DNA of 64,000 bases from Anaerotignum neopropionicum (GTDB lineage Bacteria > Bacillota > Clostridia > Lachnospirales > Anaerotignaceae): assembly GCF_001571775.1 (NCBI RefSeq), contig NZ_LRVM01000001.1:620001-684000 (forward strand). Reading direction: 5' to 3'. Under the pieces are notes generated by a model, which saw only the letters and a program-made list of their open reading frames with translations, was not told the DNA's origin and did not search any database. The position numbers and the translations under genes are program-made. Shown piece by piece: positions 53,683-62,599 of the stretch (its first letter is position 1; every line of letters begins with the position of its first letter).

Positions 53683-53872
53683 CGGAAACAGCAGTATAGG
53701 GGAAAGGTATAAATAATAGATTTAAAGCGTGTATTTTTATGATTAAACATATAATTAAGTTTTACATTTCTAAAAATGCAGCTGCACATTAAAAAATAAA
53801 AATTTCCGCATACAAAACAAAACAAGACATTTTTCCCCAAAAATGGATAAAAATATTTTGTGTTTTCCTACA

Positions 53873-53901
53873 TTGACAGGGGTTTAGCAAGGTGTTAACA
53901 T
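53873..53901 (+). promoter_or_regulatory. Promoter of the PocR-MCP gene
   Basis: TTGACA (53873-53878), 17 bp, TAACAT (53896-53901). Confidence 0.7.
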
Positions 53902-53949
53902 TAAAATAAGGATACAATTTGATAAAGCTGTTCATAAGGGGGAATTGGG

Positions 53950-54984
53950 ATGATAGAATTAAACAATGGTATGGTTAATTTGGACAAGCTGGAAGTAACA
54001 GATATTATTGATATTAGGGTGCTGCAGGATTTTTTGGATAATTTTGCTTTGGGAATGAATTGTGCGGCGGTTTGCGTGGATCGAGAAGGAAAGGAAATTA
54101 CTTCACCAAGTCACTATCGTGAATTTTGTAATAATTATATACATATGTCATCCATCGGGGATGCCAGATGCGCTACTTGCCACCATGATATGGGAGAAAA
54201 GGCAGTTCATATGGGTCGGCCTTATATTGGCTCCTGTCATGCAAATATGGTGGACTTTGCCTGTCCAATTGTTATAAAGGGATGCCATCTGGGGACTGTT
54301 TTGGGAGGGCAAATTTTAGATAGCCAGCCTAAGGAGGATGTAATTAAAAGAACCGCAAAGGATTTAAACCTTAGCCCGGATGCATTATGGACGGCGGCAC
54401 AAAGGATAGATGTTGTCCCACAGAAAAACATTCAGGCGGCGGCAGATGTTTTATTTATCGTCGTAAACGGTCTGGCGGAGAATGGATACAATAAATTGGA
54501 AATAGAAATATTGTCGAAAGCATTAACCAATAATTTTAGGGATATTTCTAGCACAATAGGCACCTTAACAGGTTCCGCACAGGAGATGAGCCAAAGTCAA
54601 AACAAGCTATCCGAAAAAATATCAGAGGTAAGCACTGTTGCCAAGGAGATTTCTGATGTGCTTAAATCCATTGCAAAAATAATAAGCCAAACAAAGCTGT
54701 TAGGCTTAAATGCTTCCATTGAGGCGGCTAGATTAGGGAACGACGGAAGGACTTTTGCAGTTGTGGCAAAGGAAATTCATACCCTTTCTGAAAGCTCCAA
54801 TGATACCGTTATAAAAATTGATGTTTTAAACGAACAGATAAGGGAAAAGATTGATTTTACCATTCAAGATTCCACGGCAACGGTAACAAATACAAACAAG
54901 CAGACGGAAGCCATGGAAAACCTGCAAAAGATGGTAAATAGTTCCGTTGTGATTGCGAAAAACTTAGAGGATTTATTTCAGTAA
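53950..54984 (+). CDS. Soluble chemoreceptor-like protein with PocR ligand-binding domain
   Basis: 344 aa, no membrane helix. Residues of about 15-180 are a PocR domain (DIIDIRVLQDFLDNFALGMN, CATCHHDM, SCHANMVDFACPI, LGTVLGGQIL), a PAS-like sensor of small molecules such as propanediol, with several conserved Cys/His. The C-terminal part is a short methyl-accepting signalling coiled coil with a tip-like LLGLNASIEAARLGNDGRTFAVVAKEI. Such a protein could signal to CheA/CheW in the cytosol; the flagellar genes in this window fit that. Ligand unknown. ATG behind AAGGGGGAATTGGG. Confidence 0.9.
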   Translation: MIELNNGMVNLDKLEVTDIIDIRVLQDFLDNFALGMNCAAVCVDREGKEITSPSHYREFCNNYIHMSSIGDARCATCHHDMGEKAVHMGRPYIGSCHANMVDFACPIVIKGCHLGTVLGGQILDSQPKEDVIKRTAKDLNLSPDALWTAAQRIDVVPQKNIQAAADVLFIVVNGLAENGYNKLEIEILSKALTNNFRDISSTIGTLTGSAQEMSQSQNKLSEKISEVSTVAKEISDVLKSIAKIISQTKLLGLNASIEAARLGNDGRTFAVVAKEIHTLSESSNDTVIKIDVLNEQIREKIDFTIQDSTATVTNTNKQTEAMENLQKMVNSSVVIAKNLEDLFQ

Positions 54985-55057
54985 AAAAGCTTGGTTTTCT
55001 AAGAATTAAGTTCTATTTTGAATCAAAGAGGAATGATAGAAGTGTTAAAAAATGATT

Positions 55058-55090
55058 CCACCGGGTCTTTCGAGAAGGCCCGGTGGTTTT
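55058..55090 (+). terminator. Terminator after the PocR-MCP gene
   Basis: CCACCGGG / CCCGGTGG stem, then TTTTGT. On the minus strand a T-rich tract also follows, so it may serve trmL too. Confidence 0.8.
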
Positions 55091-55165
55091 GTGAGTTTAT
55101 AGGTTTGGTGCATATAAAACATGAAAATGCGATTTCTGCGGAGTGGTTGCTGCTGCTTCCCTTGG

Positions 55166-55654
55166 TTACCAGGTGTGGCGGTGTAATTGACCTTCGGTAA
55201 GCATGCCGGGAAAGCCTTGCTGGCGGAAAGCTTCGTAAATAACGATTGCCACGGAGTTTGACAAATTTAAGCTCCTTGCCGCTTCAAGCATAGGGATGCG
55301 GATGGAAGTTTCTTCGTGGGCCATAAGAATTTCTTCGGGAATCCCTGCGCTTTCTCGCCCAAACATAATGAAGTCGTCTTCTTTGTATTCTACATCGGAA
55401 TATACATGCCTTGCTTTTGTGGTTGCCATCCAAAGTCGAATTCCTTGATTCTTCTCCACAAAATCCTGAAAGTTTTCGTAATAACGAATATCAAGCAGCT
55501 TCCAATAGTCTAAGCCTGCTCGTTTTAAATATTTATCATCAACAGAAAAGCCTAAGGGCTTGATTAAATGCAAAACAGAGTTGGTAACTGCGCAGGTTCT
55601 GGCAATGTTCCCGGCGTTTTGCGGAATTTCAGGCTCTAAAAGTACGATATGCAT
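55166..55654 (-). CDS. trmL: tRNA (cytidine/uridine-34-2'-O)-methyltransferase TrmL
   Basis: 162 aa from the ATG at 55654 (AAAGGAGGAACGCAGT). SPOUT (SpoU) class: HIVLLEPEIPQNAGNIARTC (motif 1), FGRESAGIP (motif 2) and IPML...SLNLSNSVAIV (motif 3, knot). It methylates the wobble base of tRNA-Leu species in E. coli (TrmL/CspR family). Monocistronic. Confidence 0.94.
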   Translation of the reverse strand: MHIVLLEPEIPQNAGNIARTCAVTNSVLHLIKPLGFSVDDKYLKRAGLDYWKLLDIRYYENFQDFVEKNQGIRLWMATTKARHVYSDVEYKEDDFIMFGRESAGIPEEILMAHEETSIRIPMLEAARSLNLSNSVAIVIYEAFRQQGFPGMLTEGQLHRHTW

Positions 55655-55753
55655 ACTGCGTTCCTCCTTTAAATTATGTAATAAATTGTAGCATAGAGGT
55701 AAGAATAAAACAATACTTGACGGCAGGGAGTTCAAAATTGGAGAAAATACCTA

Positions 55754-55803
55754 TTGACTAATTCCTTCTTGTATATTATTATTAAATAAAAATAATTATC
55801 ATT
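55754..55803 (+). promoter_or_regulatory. Promoter with Fur/Per-box-like operator
   Basis: TTGACT (55754-55759), 17 bp, TATTAT (55777-55782). It overlaps an AT-rich dyad ending in ATAATTATCATTT (55789-55803), like half of a Fur/Per box (ATTATCA). Autoregulation by the following Fur-family gene is likely. Confidence 0.6.
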
Positions 55804-55817
55804 TAGGGGTTTTGATT

Positions 55818-56246
55818 ATGAAAGCGACCGCACAAATTTTAAAGGAAAAAGGGTTAAAGGTGACACCGCAGCGTATTGCCGTGTATAATATGCTCTTAAA
55901 CACCACGGAGCATCCCAATGCGGAAACCATTTATAAAGCATTAGAGCCTACAAATCCAACAATGAGTTTGGCTACGGTTTACAAAACCTTAGACTATTTT
56001 AAGCAGCTTGGCCTTGTGCAGGAGCTGAATGTTGGAGAAGGTAGTTCCCGCTATGATGCTGTTGTGAAATGCCATCCCCATACGGTTTGTATTCAATGTG
56101 GCAAGGTAAGGGATTTATACTTGGAGGAGTTAACGGAGATTCATAAAAAAATTGCCGAAGAATTGGATTTTGAAGTAAGATGTGAGCAGCTGATACTTTA
56201 TGGAATCTGCGGCAAATGTCGCAGGGAAAACAATGAGAATTCATGA
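55818..56246 (+). CDS. Fur family transcriptional regulator (PerR-like)
   Basis: 142 aa from ATG 55818. Winged helix with LKVTPQRIAVYNMLL and SLATVYKTLDYF; metal-site residues HPHTVCIQCGK and a C-terminal CGKC (structural zinc CxxC pair). The HPHxVC and length fit PerR-like members that sense peroxide, but Fur or Zur cannot be excluded by eye. A box-like dyad overlaps its promoter. No partner gene is adjacent. Confidence 0.92.
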   Translation: MKATAQILKEKGLKVTPQRIAVYNMLLNTTEHPNAETIYKALEPTNPTMSLATVYKTLDYFKQLGLVQELNVGEGSSRYDAVVKCHPHTVCIQCGKVRDLYLEELTEIHKKIAEELDFEVRCEQLILYGICGKCRRENNENS

Positions 56247-56370
56247 AAGAAAGCCTGAATAAAGTGTTTCTTTTCTACGAGATTTTGAAACTACAGGATT
56301 ATGCCTGCGAACATCTGCTTGGTGGAACCCTAGGGGTTACGAATAAAAACTTACAAATTTTTGACAGTTT

Positions 56371-56402
56371 AAGGTTAGTCCCTATGGACTAGCCTATTTT
56401 GT
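56371..56402 (+). terminator. Terminator before the DUF2812 gene
   Basis: GGTTAGTCC / GGACTAGCC stem around CTAT, then TATTTTGTT. It probably ends the Fur-family transcript. Confidence 0.7.
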
Positions 56403-56430
56403 TGACAAAATTTAGTCAAATTGGTATAGT
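56402..56430 (+). promoter_or_regulatory. Sigma-A promoter of the DUF2812 gene
   Basis: TTGACA (56402-56407), 17 bp, TATAGT (56425-56430). Confidence 0.8.
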
Positions 56431-56474
56431 CAATATGCTATTATTAGAAATTTAAACATGTAAGGAGGCTTTCC

Positions 56475-57626
56475 ATGGAAAAGCGACTTATTCCTGTGAA
56501 TATATTTGACACCACAACTGTGGAGCAATGGTTAGAGCAAATGGCTGAAGAAGGGTTCATTTTAAACTCTTTTAAGGGAAGAAAAGCAGTGTTTGAAGAT
56601 GGGCATTGTCAAAAAATAAAATACCGCTTTATTCCTCTTGAAGATAAAGATGAGGCTCCATCAAAGGAAATGAGGGAGCTTTTTGAAGAAAATGGATGGA
56701 ATTTTGTTACAACTGTGGAAAAGTTCTTTTTTGTTTTTTCTAATGATACAGAATTTCCAAAGCCCATTCCTTTTTCAAAAGAGGAAGAACGAAGGATTTA
56801 TGAAGACTTAAAGGGAAAAAAGCGAAATAGTATGCTTTTGGCAGTGCTTGGTTTTTTCGTTTTGGTGGGGTTCCAGCTTGGAGTAAGTTTATACTTTAGG
56901 CTAGATGATTATATTCTTGGCAATGAAATCAATACTGGTTATGCATATATTCTAGCGATATTTTTAAATATTATGGCGGTGATTCGTGAATATCGTTCTT
57001 ATGCAATCCTTAAAAGAAGACTGGAAAGCATGGAGATGGAAGAGGAAGAGGACTCGCCATATATGCCTACTACGAAATGGATTCGTGTGGAAACGGTTTT
57101 GCAAGTTTTTGCTTTTATATTGATGCTTGTTCCCTTATTATCAGAGTTCAATGGGGCGAATGATCCTGTTACCATCACTGAAAACGAATTGCCAGTTTCC
57201 TATGTATCCCTAGAGGAGATTGAATCCGCCATTCCTGGTATGGAATATTTTAATAGATATACATATATGAGTAAGAAAACTTCGTTATTAGCTCCTGTAC
57301 AGTACATTGTTGAGCAGGGGGGGACAACATATAATGATGCAGACGAAAATGTGATAGGGGATGAACCCCATCTAAGTTTTTCTTATATTGAACTTAAATA
57401 CAGTGAATTAGGAAATGTGGCACTGCATTCCTTGATGCGCCTTTATCATACGACAAAGGTGGAGCAAGAAGGGTTGGATCAGGCTTGGGTTGAAAAATCG
57501 GAGAACAGGGCGTTCATCTTCTTGTTAAAAGACAATAAAATTTTAAAAATTAAATATTGGGGAGAGGCAGATATTCTTTCTCATCTGGACAGTTATATTG
57601 CTATTATGCAGTCGTCTGCTTCGTAA
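56475..57626 (+). CDS. DUF2812 domain-containing membrane protein
   Basis: 383 aa. N-terminal DUF2812 domain (IFDTTTVEQWLEQMAEEGFIL, KIKYRFIP, NGWNFVTTVEKFFFVFS) followed by membrane helices at about residues 118-138, 156-172 and 205-225, then an extracytoplasmic domain of about 150 residues. DUF2812 proteins are often paired with a PadR regulator, which is missing here. ATG behind GTAAGGAGGCTTTCC. Oddity: its stop codon lies at the first bases of repeat A9, so the last residues (QSSAS) may be altered. Confidence 0.85.
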   Translation: MEKRLIPVNIFDTTTVEQWLEQMAEEGFILNSFKGRKAVFEDGHCQKIKYRFIPLEDKDEAPSKEMRELFEENGWNFVTTVEKFFFVFSNDTEFPKPIPFSKEEERRIYEDLKGKKRNSMLLAVLGFFVLVGFQLGVSLYFRLDDYILGNEINTGYAYILAIFLNIMAVIREYRSYAILKRRLESMEMEEEEDSPYMPTTKWIRVETVLQVFAFILMLVPLLSEFNGANDPVTITENELPVSYVSLEEIESAIPGMEYFNRYTYMSKKTSLLAPVQYIVEQGGTTYNDADENVIGDEPHLSFSYIELKYSELGNVALHSLMRLYHTTKVEQEGLDQAWVEKSENRAFIFLLKDNKILKIKYWGEADILSHLDSYIAIMQSSAS

Positions 57627-57916
57627 AAAGCAAGACCAAAAACTTTTGTGCAAATCCCATGTTCATGGGATTATCATGGGTCAAGGATGCAATGGCAAAG
57701 ATGTGCCATCTGTCCGTAGGACAGCTTTGCGCAGCAAAAGTGATGACCACTCACTGCCCAAGATAGGGCAGACAGCGAAGCTGGCTTTTGCGGAGCAAAA
57801 GTGATGACCACTCACTGCTCAAGATAGGGCAGACAGCGAAGCTGGCTTTTGCGGAGCAAAAGTGATGACCCAAGCCCTTGTGGTGTTTGAGGGCAAAGCC
57901 CTAAGGTCTTGATTTT
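57625..57916 (+). repeat. Family A modular hairpin repeat, copy 9 (tandem module)
   Basis: Begins at AAAAAGCAAGACCAAAAACTTTT overlapping the stop of the DUF2812 gene. Contains the ATCCCATGTTCATGGGAT hairpin, AATGGCAAAGATGTGCCATC, TGTCCGTAGGACAGC, then two tandem 61-bp units (57747-57807 and 57808-57868: CCACTCACTGCYCAAGATAG...) and the GAGGGCAAAGCCCT tail. Confidence 0.9.
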
Positions 57917-57928
57917 ATTAACAGACTG

Positions 57929-57957
57929 AAGCGACAGAGATTAGCTCTGTCGCTTTT
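57929..57957 (+). terminator. Rho-independent terminator
   Basis: AAGCGACAGAG / CTCTGTCGCTT stem and TTT after it, + direction, directly after repeat A9. Confidence 0.85.
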
Positions 57958-57976
57958 ATGATTATGGGTTGACGAT

Positions 57977-59206
57977 TTATGCTGTGGGAATGCGATCTTT
58001 ACTTTGGCCGTTGTGGCGAATTTCTGTCCAGCTTTTTGTTTCCTGAAATAGGCTGATCACCTGCAAGGGAATCCAGGAGGCCATAAAAATGGGAAACAAT
58101 AAAATTGCGGCTCGCATTTTCTTTGGAATTTTCCCATTTTCATCATGCAAGGTAAGTATTGCAGCCACAAAGCACATTATGACATAATAAAATACGAAGT
58201 AAAGCCCCATAACTTGCATGAAATTAAATATTCCTTCTTTACCGTCAAGGATTGCCGCCAAAAGGGTAAGACTTAGGGGAAAGACGGACAAGGCTTGGGC
58301 GAAGGCCCCTATGAGAAACATGGAAAAATCTGCGGCATAGGCTCTGTTTGGCCTATGAAGCCGCTTAACTAAATTTTTCAAATGCAGCTTCCCTACCTGC
58401 ATAATGCCGCTGCACCAACGGCGGCGCTGTAATAAGGAAACCCGAAAGGAAGTGGGCTGTTCGTCATAGGTGATAGCCTGGGGAACCCACCAAACACGTT
58501 CCCCCAAAAGGGCGCACTGCGCAGAAAATTCCGCATCCTCAGCAATGGTTGAGGTATTCCAGCCGCCTAGGCGGTTCAAAACATCCTTATCTACTGCAAA
58601 CCCTGTACCTACCAGCTTTGCGGAAAGACCACAGACGCCTCTTGCCTTATTGAAAAACAGATGAAAAAGGTTAAAATAAATATGATAGCAGCCGGAAACC
58701 CAAGAATCCTGGGCATTGCTTGCAAGTTGCCGTCCCTTTGCAACCTTTGCGCCTGCATGAAAGGCATCATTCATTTTTAAAAGAAAGTTGGGGTCTACAA
58801 TGTTATCGGAATCAAAAACACAAAAAGCATCATAACCTTTTTTCTGTAATTGTATCATTGCCTGATGCAAGGCATCCCCTTTGCACGTTACTGAAAAGGG
58901 ACAGTTGATAATCTCGGCACCGTGGGCTTTTGCGGCTTTCTCTGTATTGTCAGTACAATTATTGGGGATGACAAATACATCAAACAATTCAATGGGATAG
59001 TTTTGCTTTTGTACGCTTTTAATGAAGCTGCCAATTACCCTTTCCTCATTTCTGGCGGCAGTGATGACTGCAAATCGTCGCATTTTTTTTGCAGAAGGAT
59101 AAGGTATTTCTTTTTTTAAAGCAAAACAGGCAATGCCTCCAAAATATAAGCTAATCAGTTTCAACAGTGCTCCAAGGATCACTGCGGCCCATAATAATTC
59201 GTCCAC
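57977..59206 (-). CDS. Glycosyltransferase family 2 membrane protein
   Basis: 409 aa from GTG 59206 (AAGGTGG at proper spacing; GTG 59218 lies nearer the site). One N-terminal membrane helix, GT2 domain with ITAARNEERVIG, VFDSDNIVDP (DxD-like), EDAEFSAQC and QRRRWCSG (QxxRW), then about three C-terminal helices. This layout is that of processive polysaccharide synthases (hyaluronan/PNAG/cellulose-like). Product unknown. It diverges from a two-component system, which may control it. Confidence 0.92.
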   Translation of the reverse strand: MDELLWAAVILGALLKLISLYFGGIACFALKKEIPYPSAKKMRRFAVITAARNEERVIGSFIKSVQKQNYPIELFDVFVIPNNCTDNTEKAAKAHGAEIINCPFSVTCKGDALHQAMIQLQKKGYDAFCVFDSDNIVDPNFLLKMNDAFHAGAKVAKGRQLASNAQDSWVSGCYHIYFNLFHLFFNKARGVCGLSAKLVGTGFAVDKDVLNRLGGWNTSTIAEDAEFSAQCALLGERVWWVPQAITYDEQPTSFRVSLLQRRRWCSGIMQVGKLHLKNLVKRLHRPNRAYAADFSMFLIGAFAQALSVFPLSLTLLAAILDGKEGIFNFMQVMGLYFVFYYVIMCFVAAILTLHDENGKIPKKMRAAILLFPIFMASWIPLQVISLFQETKSWTEIRHNGQSKDRIPTA

Positions 59207-59281
59207 TTTTAGAACCACCTTTCAGAAATTACAATTTTTTTATTGTCTTCACCAAATATAGGGTATATATTTTAAGAAGAA

Positions 59282-59374
59282 CTTAACAAAAATCTTAATA
59301 AAATCTAAACAACTGAATCTTAAAGGAAAATTAATTTTTTTCATGCTGGATTCTTAAGGGCAGTTTTATACAAT
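59282..59374 (+). promoter_or_regulatory. Promoter region with CTTAA direct repeats before the two-component system
   Basis: CTTAA-like half-sites at 59282, 59294, 59305 (CTAAA), 59319 and 59353, the first four spaced 11-14 bp, about one helical turn. A -10 TACAAT (59369-59374) has only a weak -35. This is the layout of an activator-dependent OmpR/PhoB-type promoter, probably autoregulated. Confidence 0.55.
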
Positions 59375-59403
59375 GAATTTACAGAATGACGGAGGTGTAA
59401 TGC

Positions 59404-60102
59404 ATGTACAATATTTTAATTTGTGATGATGAGAAGGACATCGTTTCTGCGTTATCAATTTATCTTTCCACCGAGAATTATAAAATTTTTACTGCAAATA
59501 CGGGAAGAGAGGCCTTGCAGGTAGTGGAAAATAATGATATTCATTTGATTTTAATGGATATTATGATGCCCCAAATGGACGGCATTTCGGCTACGGCAAA
59601 GCTTCGTGAGTCCTCCAATATCCCGATTATTTTATTGACCGCAAAAAGTGAGGACAGCGATAAAATTCTTGGCTTGAATATCGGTGCAGACGATTATATT
59701 ACCAAACCCTTTAACCCCATTGAGGTGATGGCGCGGGTGCGCTCTCAGCTAAGACGATATACCTCCTTGGGCGGCATGGCAAAAAAAGCGTCCCATCTGG
59801 TGATCGGCGGCATTGACTTGGACGATGAAGCCAAAACGGTTACCATTGATGGAGAACCTGTTTCCTTAACCCCTAGCGAATATAATATTTTAAAGCTTCT
59901 TATGGAAAATCCCGGACGTGTTTTCTCATCCACACAGATTTATGAGCAAATTTGGAATGAAGATGCTTATGGCTCAGGCAGTGTTGTTGCGGTACACATT
60001 CGTCATCTGCGAGAAAAAATTGAAATCAATCCCTCGGAACCCCGCTATTTAAAGGTGGTTTGGGGGCTTGGCTACAAAATGGAAAAGGAGGCAAAGGAAT
60101 GA
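59404..60102 (+). CDS. OmpR-family response regulator
   Basis: 232 aa. Receiver domain with phosphoacceptor Asp52 (LILMDIMMPQMDG), acidic pair DDE, LTAKSED and YITKPF; C-terminal winged helix (LTPSEYNILKLLMENPGRVFSS and VVAVHIRHLREKIE). ATG behind GGAGGTGTAATGC. It overlaps the kinase gene by 4 bp. Confidence 0.96.
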   Translation: MYNILICDDEKDIVSALSIYLSTENYKIFTANTGREALQVVENNDIHLILMDIMMPQMDGISATAKLRESSNIPIILLTAKSEDSDKILGLNIGADDYITKPFNPIEVMARVRSQLRRYTSLGGMAKKASHLVIGGIDLDDEAKTVTIDGEPVSLTPSEYNILKLLMENPGRVFSSTQIYEQIWNEDAYGSGSVVAVHIRHLREKIEINPSEPRYLKVVWGLGYKMEKEAKE

Positions 60103-62063
60103 CAAAGGTCACCCACAATCTTGGGTTTAAAGTGCTGGCCTTATTTCTTGCGGTTATTTCTGCCGTTTTGAGTTTTATTAGCGTATCCGCAGTTGTTGTG
60201 GGCGGGGAAAGCGGTTTTTACAGCGGAAAGCCCCTTTCCTATTACGAAACGCCTTGGTGCAAATGGATTACCAATCAGTATGTGGATCGGGTAATGGGTA
60301 TGTATCAATATAATCCTGATGACCTGGAAGATTGGGTGGAAAACACCAATTTTGGATATGTAATTATAGACTCCGGCGGAGAAAAGGTTGGGGAAGGAAA
60401 TGTTTCAGAAACAGCTGTTTTAGCGCAGAGCATCCCCTTTCCTGTTTATGAAACGTATACCGTGAGTGAAGGCTGGATTTCCTACGATGCGCCCTTGGAG
60501 CTTCAGCTGCGGGCATATATAAAAAATCCATTAACCGCCTATGATGATTATTTTTTGACGTATAGACTTTACGAATTAGCCCATGAGTTTCGAATGTGGC
60601 TGCTTCTTTTGGCGCTGGGAAGTGTATTGACGTTTTTTGCTTCCATCATTTACTTGCTTTGCGCTGCTGGACATAGGGGAAATACCGAGGAAATTACGCC
60701 AAACCTTCAGGATCGTATCCCGTTGGAAATTTATTTTGGCTTACTCATGATGCTGGCTGTAGTTCCTATAATGGGATTACAGGTGATTTATCCCTTTGAT
60801 CACTTTAGGGACATAATCCTTTTATTCGGCGTCCTTGTTTACACAGCCGTATTGGGCATAGCAGCCTTGATGACCATTGCAACAAGGCTGAAAATGGGGA
60901 AATGGTGGAGAAACTCTATTACTTATTGGTTTTTTCGTATTGGATGGAAATTTGTGGTGGGAATTTTTGTGACCATAAGGGATACAATTACTGCCCTGCC
61001 TATGACGTGGAAATATGCAGTGACATGGTTTATGCTTTCTTTATTTTACTTTGCAAATTCCCATAACAGTGGGGGGGTTTTTTTGGTAAATTGCATTATA
61101 ATGGTTTTGGTGCTCTCTGTTGCAAGCCAGCTGCAAAATCTAAAAAAAGCGGGGGAGCAATTGGCCAATGGTAATTTGGATTACAAGGTGGATACCTCAA
61201 AGATGTTTCGTGTTTTTCGCAGACACGGAAACAATTTGAACAGCCTGTCCAAGGGTGCCGCCATTGCCATGGAGCAGAAAATGAAAAGCGAGCGGTTAAA
61301 AACGGAGTTAATTACCAATGTTTCCCATGATATTAAAACGCCGTTAACCTCAATTATTAATTATGTTGACTTGCTTAAAAAAGAAGAGCAGACAGGAAAA
61401 GCACAAGAATACCTGGAGGTTTTAGACCGTCAGTCCAGAAGACTGAAAAAGCTTACGGAGGATTTGGTTGAGGCCTCCAAAGCATCTACGGGAAATATCT
61501 CCACCCATTTGGTGCCAACGGATCTTTGCGAATTGGTGCATCAAGGTGTGGCAGAGTATGAGGAAAAGCTGGAGCAAGCAAATCTTGAGGTGGTTGTTAG
61601 CGCGGCAGAGCCTGTTTTTGGCATGGTAGATGGAAATTTAACATGGCGTATATTAAGCAACCTTTTGAGCAATGCGTGTAAATATTCCCAAATAGGCACA
61701 AGGGTTTATGTGGAAATTTCTAAAAAAGGAAACGCTGCTGTAATTTCTATGAAGAATACCTCCAGAGATCAGCTGAATATTGCCCCTGATGAGTTGATGG
61801 AGCGCTTTGTACGAGGAGACAGCTCCCGTTCCACAGAGGGCAGTGGGCTTGGACTGAACATTGCCCGCAGTTTGGTTGAGCTGCAAAAGGGGAGATTTAC
61901 CATTTCCATTGAGGGAGATTTATTTAAAGCCTATGTGCAATGTCCTTTAGCAAAGGCGCCGGCGCCACCGCCACCGCCGGTACAAGAGGAAAACACAAAA
62001 GTGCCGGAGGAACACCCAAAAGCGAAGGAAACAAAAGAAGATAAATTAGAAGAGAATAAATAA
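60099..62063 (+). CDS. Sensor histidine kinase
   Basis: 654 aa from ATG 60099 (AAAAGGAGGCAAAGGA). N-terminal helix, an extracellular domain of about 120 residues, then five or six more helices (multi-pass, larger than usual VanS-type). HAMP-like segment, H box SHDIKTPL (His410), N box LLSNACKYS and G box GSGLGLNIA. The last 40 residues are Pro/Glu/Lys-rich (PAPPPPPVQEE...), an unusual tail. It pairs with the preceding regulator. Signal unknown. Confidence 0.94.
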   Translation: MTKVTHNLGFKVLALFLAVISAVLSFISVSAVVVGGESGFYSGKPLSYYETPWCKWITNQYVDRVMGMYQYNPDDLEDWVENTNFGYVIIDSGGEKVGEGNVSETAVLAQSIPFPVYETYTVSEGWISYDAPLELQLRAYIKNPLTAYDDYFLTYRLYELAHEFRMWLLLLALGSVLTFFASIIYLLCAAGHRGNTEEITPNLQDRIPLEIYFGLLMMLAVVPIMGLQVIYPFDHFRDIILLFGVLVYTAVLGIAALMTIATRLKMGKWWRNSITYWFFRIGWKFVVGIFVTIRDTITALPMTWKYAVTWFMLSLFYFANSHNSGGVFLVNCIIMVLVLSVASQLQNLKKAGEQLANGNLDYKVDTSKMFRVFRRHGNNLNSLSKGAAIAMEQKMKSERLKTELITNVSHDIKTPLTSIINYVDLLKKEEQTGKAQEYLEVLDRQSRRLKKLTEDLVEASKASTGNISTHLVPTDLCELVHQGVAEYEEKLEQANLEVVVSAAEPVFGMVDGNLTWRILSNLLSNACKYSQIGTRVYVEISKKGNAAVISMKNTSRDQLNIAPDELMERFVRGDSSRSTEGSGLGLNIARSLVELQKGRFTISIEGDLFKAYVQCPLAKAPAPPPPPVQEENTKVPEEHPKAKETKEDKLEENK

Positions 62064-62067
62064 GCCA

Positions 62068-62112
62068 AAAAATGCCCGCCTTGCAGAAATCATGAAAGAC
62101 GGGCATTTTTTT
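62068..62112 (+). terminator. Rho-independent terminator of the two-component operon
   Basis: AAATGCCCG / CGGGCATTT stem, T-tract. Confidence 0.9.
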
Positions 62113-62252
62113 GTGGGGAAAAAGCAAAGCAAAGGAAGGTTGCGTTGGAAAATCAAAAAAGCAAATTGTATTTGTCCCTATGAATTTTGGTGAATTTTAC
62201 GCCCAAGGGGCATAAACTGGTATAAAAGCAGTGGGAAGGGGCTGGGGAATTC

Positions 62253-62519
62253 ATGCGATGGGAGAGATTTTCGTGCCTAAGGGAAAAAGAGGTTATCAAT
62301 ATTTGTGATGGAAAGCGGTTGGGCTTTGTTTGTGATCTAGAATTTGATTCATGTACAGGGAAGATTTGCACATTAATAATTCCGGAAGATGGTGCGAAGT
62401 GGAATTTTTTTTGCAAAGAGCGGTTATATTTCGTACCATGGCGATGTATAAAGCGCATTGGGGACGATATTATTCTAGTAGAGGTGGATGCTGTGGAGGT
62501 TTTGATCGCCGAAGAATGA
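62253..62519 (+). CDS. YlmC/YmxH family sporulation protein
   Basis: 88 aa, PRC-barrel type. LREKEVINICDGKRLGFVCDLEF and GKICTLIIPED are the family signatures. YlmC/YmxH proteins are linked to sporulation and occur in spore formers only, often next to nrdR, as here. ATG 62253 has a modest GGGGCTGGGG site. Confidence 0.92.
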   Translation: MRWERFSCLREKEVINICDGKRLGFVCDLEFDSCTGKICTLIIPEDGAKWNFFCKERLYFVPWRCIKRIGDDIILVEVDAVEVLIAEE

Positions 62520-62523
62520 ATTC

Positions 62524-62552
62524 TTGACCGATGGGTGATTCTTGCGTATAAT
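62524..62552 (+). promoter_or_regulatory. Sigma-A promoter of nrdR
   Basis: TTGACC (62524-62529), 17 bp, TATAAT (62547-62552). Confidence 0.85.
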
Positions 62553-62599
62553 TATAGATAATTGGTAAGAATTCAGACAAAGGGGGATACCATTTTGAA

